Source: DASVUS01 sp036388675
GTDB lineage: Bacteria; Armatimonadota; Abditibacteriia; Abditibacteriales; Abditibacteriaceae
DNA length: 64,000 bases
Assembly (NCBI GenBank): GCA_036388675.1
Contig: DASVRI010000041.1
Location: 43,320-107,319, forward strand
Direction of reading: 5' to 3'
The notes under the pieces are model-generated. The model was not told where the DNA came from. It saw nothing but the letters and a program-made list of their open reading frames with translations, and made no database searches. Of the stretch, positions 45,116 through 53,110 are shown piece after piece (position 1 is the first letter of the stretch; the number at the start of each line of letters is the position of its first letter). Position numbers and translations under genes: made by a program.

Positions 45116-46906
45116 ATGTCGGCGACGAGCCCTCGCATGAACAACGAACCACACATCACAGCACCATCCGAGCACCGGGATACTGTGCCGCACACGCCCG
45201 CAGAGCCGCAACAAACACCTTCCCGAACGCGCACTTTGCATGAGCGGTTACACGCTCCGCCAGGTGCGCAAGGGAGCGCAAGTCCTCGCTCCACTGGCGC
45301 CAACAGGCATCGTGATCGTAGCCGGCGCCACGGCACGATACAACATTCACCGTCCCAGCACGACCAAAACACAGCGCACCACCAGGAAGAGGATGATTAT
45401 GAACCGGCCTTGACATGGGTTGGTGGTGTTGGAGCGTCAGCGTCACGGCTGTCACCTGTCGCCTCATCGCAGCAGGCGTCACACGGGGCTGCGGAAAATA
45501 TTGCGGGGCAATCCCGCAATGCCGCACAACCCGACGGGGCAGAGCCACTTCCTGCAGCGAGCGCTGAAGATGCGCCACACGATTCTTCTTCGGGTGCAAC
45601 GCGACACGGCACAATCGAGCGCCACGGTACGACTGATCGCCGGCAGCCTGGTCACATAGGTGGCAGCAGGTGGCCACGCCGCCGCTCGCCACGTCGGCGC
45701 TCACACTGGCTTTCGAGGTCGTTGGAGGCTCTGCGCAATGCGCGTCATTACGGCTCACATGGCCTGCTCGATCACTCGTTAACCTCGCCGAGCATGTTCG
45801 CGTCGCGGCCCGTATCGGAAGATCAGCGCGAACCCGCTTATCAGGAAGATCTGCGCGGCTTGTTCGAACGGCGCCTGCGCCTCGTGACAACCATCACAAT
45901 GCTGGCGCTGCCGTTCTTTGCCATCTTCCATTCCTGGCTATCACCTGCAACGGCACAAATGCTGATGATTCATGTGGCCCTTTTCGCGACGAGTTTGGCA
46001 ACGCGCATGGCCCTGCCACATCTGCCTCGATTGCGTCAGGTTCGGCTGCTTTCGCTGATTAGCTATGCGCTGTTTTGCACGGGCGCCGGTCTGGTCGTCA
46101 GCCTGATGGGACGCGACCAGATTTTTATCATGGGCGGGCATAATCACATTGTGCTTTCTGTTCTGCTGCTGCCTTATAGCGTGTGGGAGTGCGCCGTTAT
46201 CGGTGTCATTGCTATTGGTTCGCTGGCGTGGTCGGGCTGGTTTACGCTCATGCCGCAGCAAAGCCACGTCTATTTTTCGCACTTGTTTGTGCTCTGCACC
46301 ACAACACTATTCGTGCTGTATATCGCTCATTTTCAAAGTCTGACAAACCGACGAGCTTTCGACGCCACGTTCGATGTGATGCGCTCTGCCACGCGTCTGC
46401 AAACGCTGTCATACCTTGATTCTCTGACCGGCGGCTTCAACCGGCGCTACCTTGAAAAAACCATGAACACCGAAATCGCTCGGGCGACGCGCTTTGCCCG
46501 TCCGCTGTCGTTTATGATGTTCGACCTGGACAACTTCAAAGTGGTGAACGATACACGCGGCCACGCCGCGGGCGACGAAGTGTTGCGCGAAGTGTGGAGC
46601 GCTGCAATAGGTGCGATTCGCGAAGTGGATACCGCCGCGCGCTTTGGCGGCGATGAGTTTTGCGTCGTGCTGCCCGAGGCCGATGAGGTTGCGGCACGCA
46701 CTATCGCGGAACGCTTGCAAGAAGCAGCGCACACGCGATTGCACCATCGCTTCGGCCATAGCAGCCTCGAAGGCCGAGTGACCCTTTCCATCGGCCTGGT
46801 GACAATGGAGCCCAACGATTCTTTGACGGTGCAAACCCTCATCGAGCAAGCCGACGAACGACTCTACGAAGCCAAGCGTTCCGGCAAGAACAGCATCGCA
46901 GCCTGA
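45116..46906 (+). CDS. Diguanylate cyclase with disordered N-terminus
   Basis: The 596-residue protein has an N-terminal low-complexity region of about 220 residues rich in Arg, His, Ser and Pro. Five to six membrane spans (about 260-420) follow, then a GGDEF domain. The active-site motif ARFGGDEF (about residue 511) is intact and the upstream REVD matches the RxxD product-inhibition site. It would make cyclic di-GMP at the membrane. The long disordered head is unusual; a later start such as 45782 would drop it, but the frame is open and begins at an ATG. Confidence 0.88.
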   Translation: MSATSPRMNNEPHITAPSEHRDTVPHTPAEPQQTPSRTRTLHERLHAPPGAQGSASPRSTGANRHRDRSRRHGTIQHSPSQHDQNTAHHQEEDDYEPALTWVGGVGASASRLSPVASSQQASHGAAENIAGQSRNAAQPDGAEPLPAASAEDAPHDSSSGATRHGTIERHGTTDRRQPGHIGGSRWPRRRSPRRRSHWLSRSLEALRNARHYGSHGLLDHSLTSPSMFASRPVSEDQREPAYQEDLRGLFERRLRLVTTITMLALPFFAIFHSWLSPATAQMLMIHVALFATSLATRMALPHLPRLRQVRLLSLISYALFCTGAGLVVSLMGRDQIFIMGGHNHIVLSVLLLPYSVWECAVIGVIAIGSLAWSGWFTLMPQQSHVYFSHLFVLCTTTLFVLYIAHFQSLTNRRAFDATFDVMRSATRLQTLSYLDSLTGGFNRRYLEKTMNTEIARATRFARPLSFMMFDLDNFKVVNDTRGHAAGDEVLREVWSAAIGAIREVDTAARFGGDEFCVVLPEADEVAARTIAERLQEAAHTRLHHRFGHSSLEGRVTLSIGLVTMEPNDSLTVQTLIEQADERLYEAKRSGKNSIAA

Positions 46907-47003
46907 ATAGGAAAGCGACAGCACGTATCGAGTACTCGCACGACGCGTAAGAAGAATAAATAGTTAATCCAAGTTGCTATAGCAGTTAACGAATACAAGG
47001 CCA

Positions 47004-47078
47004 CCCCGAACCCCAAGCATGAGCGCGGGGCTAACGCACGGGTACGTTTAGCCCCGCGCTCACGCTTGGAGTTCGGGG
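47004..47078. repeat. Inverted repeat, 30-bp arms
   Basis: Arms 47004-47033 (CCCCGAACCCCAAGCATGAG...) and 47049-47078 pair over 30 bases with two mismatches around a 15-base loop. It may be a MITE-like element or a strong bidirectional terminator hairpin without a T-run. Confidence 0.8.
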
Positions 47079-47216
47079 CGACCGCGTGTAGCCATCAAGC
47101 CGTTAATCACTCTACCAACAGTACCCCGCCCGTGAACGTTGGGCGCCCGTGAGGGAAGCGCATTGGTGCTTCACGTTGGGCTGAGCGAGCTGATGATGAG
47201 ACCAAGACCGCAGGAG

Positions 47217-47268
47217 TGACCAAAGCCCCGTTCACGGAGCTTTGGTCATCAGTCCGCTGCTTCAGCGG
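47217..47268 (+). ncRNA. Candidate structured RNA or terminator pair
   Basis: Two adjacent perfect stems are seen: TGACCAAAGC with GCTTTGGTCA (47217-47248) and CCGCTG-CTT-CAGCGG (47254-47268). No T-run follows. They could be part of a non-coding RNA in the gap or of a repeat; no RNA family is recognised and the strand is arbitrary. Confidence 0.25.
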
Positions 47269-47317
47269 CGGGCGACCTCATAAAGCACGTTTCAGTACGA
47301 TTGTCCGGGGTGTTTCT

Positions 47318-47387
47318 TGTAGGGGCGCATGGCGTGCGCCCTCATGCTGCGGAAACCACATCAGGGCGCACGCCATGCGCCCCTACA
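47318..47387. repeat. MITE-like element, perfect 25-bp inverted repeat
   Basis: TGTAGGGGCGCATGGCGTGC... (47318-47342) is repeated in perfect inversion at 47363-47387 around 20 bases. The ends TGTAGGGGCGCA match the 30-base palindrome at 27727-27756. Similar TGTAGGGGCG-type hairpins are scattered in many bacterial genomes. Confidence 0.9.
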
Positions 47388-47403
47388 AACAGGACAACGT
47401 CAT

Positions 47404-47868
47404 TCAAATATGCTTTAAGAAGCGGCGTGCCAGGACAATGGCGGCGAAATCGTCCACTGGTTCGGGCGGCACTTGCAGCGACAGCGGCACCAACCGGCGC
47501 CAACCGCGCGGTCGATGTTCTTGCCAGTACAGCGCGCGCGCTTCCAGCGTGGAGCCGGTTTCGTCCACGATTACAATTTCTACTTCGGGCAGGATGCGGT
47601 GCAATTCATCTTGGAGCTTCTTCGATGTTGTTGCGTGTCCCAGCACAATGCGCCTTATGGCGTGCTGCTCCAGAAGCGGCAGCACGGCCCGGCTGATGTG
47701 CTCGCGTGGCACAATGCGCCGCTCCAGCACACTTTGTTGACCCGACTCGTCTGTGACCACGACGGCAACGCCGCACTTGTCCCGTCCGGGGTCGATAGCG
47801 AGTACTCGCAGCGGGTGCGAATGACTTTTCCCGGACGGCGGCTCGCCCTCACCGGCACGAAATGTCAT
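47404..47868 (-). CDS. RNase H-fold YqgF/RuvX-like nuclease
   Basis: The 154-residue protein begins with a basic leader and then LAIDPGRDKCGVAVV, with the first catalytic Asp, VIVDETGSTLEA with Glu, and DDFAAIVLARR with a late Asp. These fit the RNase H-like fold of YqgF/RuvX (pre-16S rRNA processing). Its ATG overlaps the stop of the DUF3084 gene, so the two form an operon. Pairing of DUF3084 with such a nuclease gene is seen in other bacteria. Confidence 0.8.
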   Translation of the reverse strand: MTFRAGEGEPPSGKSHSHPLRVLAIDPGRDKCGVAVVVTDESGQQSVLERRIVPREHISRAVLPLLEQHAIRRIVLGHATTSKKLQDELHRILPEVEIVIVDETGSTLEARALYWQEHRPRGWRRLVPLSLQVPPEPVDDFAAIVLARRFLKHI

Positions 47869-49463
47869 GACGCATCGACTTCAAAGCGCACGCGCAACGG
47901 CTCCACGGTTGTCAGGTCGTCGCCGGCAACCAACCGCACACCAACCGAGCCGTTATGGCTTTGCACCTGGCGTAGCGCTTCGAAGATTCGCTCGTTAGTG
48001 CCGCTGGCGAAGAAGTTGGGGTCGTCTTGTGTGAGCAGCGGCACAACACCGCGCTGGCGTGCGAGTTGTTCGCCCTGGCTGACCATCTTCAGAAATTGAT
48101 TAAACAAGCGTGCGTCGCCTTCAGCACCGCTCATGTTAGCCGTGACAATCGTTTCATTCCGTGCGAAGGCACGCCGGACAGGCACAACGAGCATACGCCC
48201 CAGGATCTCGGTTTCACCCGGAGCATGATCGCGCGCAGCCGAGAGGCGAACCGATACGGGCGTGTCGAAAGAGGAAAGATACGTCGCCAGATTGGTCAGG
48301 ATTTCATCCTCGTTGAGTTCCACGCCCTCGTTGCCGCGCTCGATGCGCAGCGGGGCCAGGTGCAACGCACGCCAACCCTGCTTAACCACCACCTCGTTGC
48401 CGCGCGCCAGCAAAGAGCGTAGAGACGATGTAGCCTGCTCGGTGCTGATTCCCGGCGGCAAAGTGTCGGCGGCAAACAGTTGTCCTGCCGGCACAGCGAC
48501 ATCGCCCTGTAGAACTCGGCTGGCCACGGTTACCAGTTGCTCCAGTTCCCGGCGCTGAGCGAGCAGACTGTTCACAACGCTCTGTTGCTCTTTTTCCCGT
48601 TCTCGCAAGTCATCAACAACTGTCTTTAAACGCCTTTGCTCGCCCTGATACTCAATCACTTGCTGATACGAGCTAAAATACTGCCGCGTGGCATTCACAT
48701 ACATGCCTCGGGCTCGATTTAAACGTCCGCGAACTTCTGTCAGGTTCAAACGAATGTCCGTCAATCTTGCCAATTCGGCACGAAGGCGCTGGTTAACGGT
48801 TCTGAGTTGCTGATTAGCTTTCGCTAAACGTGTCTGAGAAGAAACGGCACGCGTGTTGGCCGCTGCCGCACGCACATTAGCTGCCTCGGTGCGCTGTTGC
48901 GCCAGCGCATACAGAGCCTGCGCCGCCGTAACCTGGCGGCGTGCCGCTTTCTCGCCGCGTCGCGCTTCTTGTAATGTTTGCTGTGCCGCACTTAAGTCGC
49001 TTTGTGCGCCGGTTAACTCTGCCTGTGTGGTACCCAGTTGCTGCCGTGCCGCATTCGCCTTCTGATTGGCCTGCTGCGCATTGCTCCTGGCGACGCTGGC
49101 CGTTCTCTGGCTGGCTTTTACGCTCTGCTGCAATCGGGTGAGTTGTGCGTTGAGACTCGCGGCGCTGGCTTTCAACAATTGATTGCGGTCGCGCAATTCG
49201 CCGTTGACTTCACGCATTCGATCGACGCGCAGTAATGCCGTGCGCACCTGGCGAGAAAACAGCGACACCACCAGCAGCGTGACGAACATGATGCCCACGC
49301 TGGAAGCCATGGTCAGCGCCGTTGCGGTCTGGCGCGGACGCATTCCCAGCAGCGAAATGCGCTTCTTGCCCAGCTTCTTGCCCATGTTGTCCGAAACATA
49401 AGCAATGACACAGGCCAGAATAACAAGAACCGAAATTAAAATTAACGAAGTGGGAATTCTCAT
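47865..49463 (-). CDS. DUF3084 membrane-anchored coiled-coil protein
   Basis: The 532-residue product begins MRIPTSLILISVLVILACVI, continues with YVSDNMGKKLGKKRISLLGMRPR and a second span, and then has a coiled coil of about 200 residues rich in Ala, Gln and Arg. The C-terminal domain follows. This matches the DUF3084 family, whose function is not established. An ATG six codons upstream (49481) is an alternative start. It is translationally coupled to the YqgF-like gene. Confidence 0.82.
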   Translation of the reverse strand: MRIPTSLILISVLVILACVIAYVSDNMGKKLGKKRISLLGMRPRQTATALTMASSVGIMFVTLLVVSLFSRQVRTALLRVDRMREVNGELRDRNQLLKASAASLNAQLTRLQQSVKASQRTASVARSNAQQANQKANAARQQLGTTQAELTGAQSDLSAAQQTLQEARRGEKAARRQVTAAQALYALAQQRTEAANVRAAAANTRAVSSQTRLAKANQQLRTVNQRLRAELARLTDIRLNLTEVRGRLNRARGMYVNATRQYFSSYQQVIEYQGEQRRLKTVVDDLREREKEQQSVVNSLLAQRRELEQLVTVASRVLQGDVAVPAGQLFAADTLPPGISTEQATSSLRSLLARGNEVVVKQGWRALHLAPLRIERGNEGVELNEDEILTNLATYLSSFDTPVSVRLSAARDHAPGETEILGRMLVVPVRRAFARNETIVTANMSGAEGDARLFNQFLKMVSQGEQLARQRGVVPLLTQDDPNFFASGTNERIFEALRQVQSHNGSVGVRLVAGDDLTTVEPLRVRFEVDAS

Positions 49464-49662
49464 AGAGCGATCCAACACCATGCAGGACGCATAAACGCTC
49501 CGAGGTTACAGCACGAACGCGCACAGCTCACAATGTCTCGGCAGAAGCGCGTGGAGCGCAATAAGGTGGAGTTCAACAAGGTAGAACAAAGCCGCACCAG
49601 GCGGGGACGAGTCAAGCGCATCGGACGCAGGCGCTCGGTGCGCAAACGAGTACTCAATTGGG

Positions 49663-51006
49663 TTAGCGATTCTTTTTCCACACCAGCACCAGCCCGATAA
49701 CGGCAGTCAACGCCGGGGCCAGATACGCCATCAGATAAGGATTGGCGGTGCCGTGCTTACCCGGATAAGAAACCGTCATCCAGGTGAAGTAGTAGAGCAT
49801 GATGACGAGCAGCGACATGCCCGGTGCAAAACCGGCGCTCGACCGTTGCGGACGCAAGCCCAGCGGCGCCCCCACCAGAATGAGCGCCAGGCACAGCAAC
49901 GGCGTGGCGATCTTGTCGTGGATGCCGAATGTCGCGCCGCTGATGAGCCGGCGCGTCAAAACATCGGGGCTGTCCTGTGCCTGCGCCAACTCGTTGCGAT
50001 AAGCCATCAGTTCGAACAGCGAGACCAGCTCAAAGCTGCCGTTGGCCAGGTATTCGGCGCGCGAGTTCTGTTGTGCCAGCAACGCCTTGGGGTCGCCGAC
50101 CTCTTCCGCCGTTTTTTGCAGATGCTCGCTAAACATTTCGGTGCTGGCGCCGCCCCGACTCTTGCCGGACGGGAACGTCGTAATTTTGGCGTTGTAGAAA
50201 TCCCACAAGCCTGTTTCCTCATCCCACGAACCGCGTTCGGCGGAGATTTGCAGGTAAACGTCGCGGTTACGGTAGAGCTGAACGCTGGGGCGAATGAGGG
50301 TCTTGGTAGTCGGGTCGAAAACAGCGGCTTGAATGACGCGCTTGAGCGTGCCGGTTCTTGGCTCGCGAATGCTGAAATCGTTTTGCACACCCAGTTCCGC
50401 CACTTTCTGCGTGCGCAACTCTTTCATTTTCGTTTCGGCGCCGGGCACTAGAAACTCTTGCAGGACGAAAACCAGCGCCGCGAGCACGACGCCCCACAAC
50501 AAGGGCGCGCGCAACATGCGCTTCAAGCTCATGCCGCCGGCCCATAGCGCCGTGATTTCTCCACGCGTTGACAGCTCGGAGAATGTTTGCACCGTGCCGA
50601 ACAAAAGCGACATCGGCAGTGCATACTGCACAATGCGCGGTATCTGATACCAGATGAATTCAACAAGCGTCGTGATGGGCAACGCCTGCTGCGACATTTT
50701 GCGCAAGGAAGTCAGCACGATAACCACCATCAAAAGTCCGCCGAACCCCATCAGACCGCGTATGGTGGCGCTTACTAATTGCCAGAACAGGTAGCGGTCG
50801 GCAATGGTCAGCGGGCCGCGCGGCGGACGGCGTCGCGTTCCGCTTTGAGCCACAGGCACGCGACGCGGCGGACGCGTGATGAGTGCATCCGCACCGGCAG
50901 TCAGGGGCGGCTCAGGCACAGTGCCTGTGGCCGGCACAACGCCGGCCGAGGGCGCTGCTCCCGTCTTGGATAGTTTCTTGGTTGCTTCCTGCGTCATACG
51001 TTGCAT
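49663..51006 (-). CDS. LptF/LptG-family lipopolysaccharide export permease
   Basis: The 447-residue protein has an N-terminal Pro- and Arg-rich segment of about 65 residues, a first pair of membrane spans with YLFWQLVSATIRGLMGFGG, a periplasmic beta-jellyroll region and C-terminal spans. It matches the LptF/LptG permease family that extracts LPS from the inner membrane. The ATG at 51006 (or 50997) is chosen; the longer frame overlaps the ATPase gene. It follows the LptB-like ATPase gene, and no second LptF/G gene is seen. Confidence 0.85.
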   Translation of the reverse strand: MQRMTQEATKKLSKTGAAPSAGVVPATGTVPEPPLTAGADALITRPPRRVPVAQSGTRRRPPRGPLTIADRYLFWQLVSATIRGLMGFGGLLMVVIVLTSLRKMSQQALPITTLVEFIWYQIPRIVQYALPMSLLFGTVQTFSELSTRGEITALWAGGMSLKRMLRAPLLWGVVLAALVFVLQEFLVPGAETKMKELRTQKVAELGVQNDFSIREPRTGTLKRVIQAAVFDPTTKTLIRPSVQLYRNRDVYLQISAERGSWDEETGLWDFYNAKITTFPSGKSRGGASTEMFSEHLQKTAEEVGDPKALLAQQNSRAEYLANGSFELVSLFELMAYRNELAQAQDSPDVLTRRLISGATFGIHDKIATPLLCLALILVGAPLGLRPQRSSAGFAPGMSLLVIMLYYFTWMTVSYPGKHGTANPYLMAYLAPALTAVIGLVLVWKKNR

Positions 51007-51019
51007 AGAACTGAGTACT

Positions 51020-51964
51020 CTAATGCCTGGAAGATTGGCCGCTTCCCTCGGTGCCGTTGCGCCCGAACGACTCACCAAAATAGAGTTCACGAGCGCGCTC
51101 GTTGGCCAGCAGTTCACCTGGAGTGCCGTGCGCCTCAATGTGCCCACTGTGAACAATGTAGGCGCGGTCTACAATATCCAGTGTCGCCATTTCGTTGTGG
51201 TCGGTAATGAGAATACCGATGCCCCGGTCGCGCAATCGCCGCACAATCTGCTGAATTTCCTCGCGATTGATCGGGTCAACGCCGGTGAACGGCTCATCCA
51301 ACAAAATAAAAGCCGGATCAGTCGCCAGAGCGCGCGCGATCTCGGTGCGTCGCCGCTCGCCACCCGAAAGCTTGACGCCAGTGGCTCGACGCCTTTCCAC
51401 CAGGTCGAGGTCGTGCAACAGTTCCTCGCAGCGCACGTCCTGCTGCTTGCGGGTCAGAGGCATCATTTCCAGTATAGCGCGGATATTGTCTTCCACGCTC
51501 AAGCGCCGAAAGACGGATGGATCCTGCGCCAGATAACCGATGCCGCTGCGCGCGCGCTTGTGCATCGGCCACTGCGAAATGTCTTTGTCATCGAGCAACA
51601 CGCGCCCGCCGTCAGGCCGCACCAATCCCATTACCATGTAAAACGACGTGGTCTTCCCGGCGCCATTTGGCCCCAGCAGACCGACGACCTCGCCGCGATT
51701 CACTTCAAAATCGACGCCATCCACCACGGCGCGGTTACCATAGCTCTTGCGCAGCCCTCGCACCAGAATCGCCCGCGGGCCATCAAGCGCCGAAGCAACA
51801 GCCACGCCGCCACCGCTACCACGGCCACCGGCTCCCTGCGGCGCGGTCTGGTGCGACGTCACGCCATGTGGCGCCGTAACGCCACGGGGCGCCGCACCCG
51901 GCACAGTGCCATTCTGAGTACTCGATGCGGGCGGTCGTTGCCCGCCGGAACTGCGATCCATCAT
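51020..51964 (-). CDS. lptB: LPS export ABC ATPase
   Basis: The 314-residue protein carries Walker A GPNGAGKT, the Q-loop region LAQDPSVFRRL, the signature LSGGERRRTEIARAL, Walker B FILLDEPF and the H-loop ITDHN. The sequence MVMGLVRPDGGRVLLDD and GIGYLAQDPSVFR is characteristic of LptB. A Gly- and Pro-rich extension of about 60 residues precedes the domain. Its neighbours (LptA- and LptC-like genes upstream, the LptF/G gene downstream) make an Lpt export cluster. A GAGTACTC lies at each end of the gene. Confidence 0.92.
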   Translation of the reverse strand: MMDRSSGGQRPPASSTQNGTVPGAAPRGVTAPHGVTSHQTAPQGAGGRGSGGGVAVASALDGPRAILVRGLRKSYGNRAVVDGVDFEVNRGEVVGLLGPNGAGKTTSFYMVMGLVRPDGGRVLLDDKDISQWPMHKRARSGIGYLAQDPSVFRRLSVEDNIRAILEMMPLTRKQQDVRCEELLHDLDLVERRRATGVKLSGGERRRTEIARALATDPAFILLDEPFTGVDPINREEIQQIVRRLRDRGIGILITDHNEMATLDIVDRAYIVHSGHIEAHGTPGELLANERARELYFGESFGRNGTEGSGQSSRH

Positions 51965-51969
51965 TGTGG

Positions 51970-53097
51970 TTAAAAGCCCAGGTTGAACGTCGGTGCTTCA
52001 ATCGAACTTGGGTCACCCGTTACTTCAACCTGGAAACCGGCGGGTGTAGTCGCATTGGCCTGCGCCTCCATCACATAACGAATGATGGTGCGGTCGCCGG
52101 TGAAACGGTAATTGCCCGCTTCCTGGCCTGCCGGCTGCAAACGATAAAAACCGTTGACTTTGCCTTCGAAAACAACCGTATTGTTGGCGCGCGTCACCGT
52201 CACGGTGTCCGATTCGGCTTCGACGTGCGTCGGGCGTCCTACGTTGCTCGCGTTGTCACGCTCTGCCGTGGCGCCGCCGGATCTCGCTGGGTCCGGTGGC
52301 AAGTCGATCTTCAAGCGTGCGCGTCCGCCGGAGGTTTTGAGCGTGTCGATGGTGCCGCTTGCGCCTCGGCTCAGCATAAATGCTGGTGCCGTTACGTCAA
52401 ACTTGTTGGGGCCTTCAGTCGAAACGGCGCGCGCTGCACCGGCGAATGTGACCATACCCGTCGCGCTATCGACATCGGCGCGATTAGCCGTAACTGTGAC
52501 CGCTCCGATGGCTGTTGATGCGCTTCCGGCGCCCCCTGATGCAAAGTTTTCCGCCGGCAGCACGACACGAACCTTACCCACCGAACTGGCCGTCAACTGA
52601 TTGCCGACATAGGTCAGCGTCACTTTATCACCGCTGAGTAGATTACGAGGCCCGCCCTGCACCTGGTAGAAGCCGGTGACATTGCCGTTCAGCACAAGCG
52701 TGCGCGTGTTCGGATCAAGGTCGGCGGCAATGCAGCGCGCTTCGATTTGTGCGGGAGCGCCACCACCACGCGGCGGCAAATTGACGCGAAAGAACACTTT
52801 ACCGCGCGCGCGCACCTCACCAATAGACTTTGCCGCCGCCGAGTAATCAAGCGCGATTGCATCGGCGTTGACCTGCAACTCGGGGCGGCGAATAAAAGCG
52901 TTGCCTTCGAGCCTGATCCCGTTAGACCGGATAATCTGGCGAGCGCCGCCGAATTGGGCCGGTGCATTGGCTGGCGCCGCCGCACGGTTCTGTGCTGCTG
53001 CCGGAGCGAAAGTGAGTACTCCACTCACAGTTGCCATGCCCGATATTGCAAGGCCGGGCACAATGTATTTCGGCATCGCACTGCTGCGTTTACGCAT
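51970..53097 (-). CDS. LptA/OstA-like periplasmic protein
   Basis: The 375-residue product has a signal-like N-terminus (about residues 8-35, ending APAAAQ) and then repeated beta-jellyroll units: ADAIALDYSAAAKSIGEVRARGKV, then RCIAADLDPNTRTLVLNGNV and later VEAESDTVTVTRANNTVVFEGKV. These are the LptA/OstA-type units that form the periplasmic LPS bridge. It ends six bases before the ATPase gene, in the same direction. Its length is about twice that of E. coli LptA. Confidence 0.75.
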   Translation of the reverse strand: MRKRSSAMPKYIVPGLAISGMATVSGVLTFAPAAAQNRAAAPANAPAQFGGARQIIRSNGIRLEGNAFIRRPELQVNADAIALDYSAAAKSIGEVRARGKVFFRVNLPPRGGGAPAQIEARCIAADLDPNTRTLVLNGNVTGFYQVQGGPRNLLSGDKVTLTYVGNQLTASSVGKVRVVLPAENFASGGAGSASTAIGAVTVTANRADVDSATGMVTFAGAARAVSTEGPNKFDVTAPAFMLSRGASGTIDTLKTSGGRARLKIDLPPDPARSGGATAERDNASNVGRPTHVEAESDTVTVTRANNTVVFEGKVNGFYRLQPAGQEAGNYRFTGDRTIIRYVMEAQANATTPAGFQVEVTGDPSSIEAPTFNLGF

Positions 53098-53110
53098 TAC
53101 CTTATTCCTC

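Larger units (their letters stand above)
46907..47403. other. Repeat-rich intergenic region
   Basis: This 497-base gap holds a GAGTACTC (46930), a 30-base inverted repeat (47004-47078), small hairpins at 47217-47248 and 47254-47268, and a perfect 25-base inverted repeat (47318-47387). I see no credible protein gene in it. It lies between convergent genes, so promoters are not expected. Confidence 0.7.

Noticed and set aside
45116..45780. Disordered head of the diguanylate cyclase as a separate gene or non-coding DNA
   Set aside because: The frame is continuous with the membrane and GGDEF parts and no ribosome site precedes an internal start. It remains the least certain part of that gene.
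47160..47260. Hammerhead-like CTGATGA motif near 47189
   Set aside because: The needed GAAA core and third stem are not present.
48853..50451. Plus-strand frames opposite the DUF3084 and LptF/G genes
   Set aside because: Both minus-strand genes have recognisable families and coupled starts; the opposite frames lack domains.
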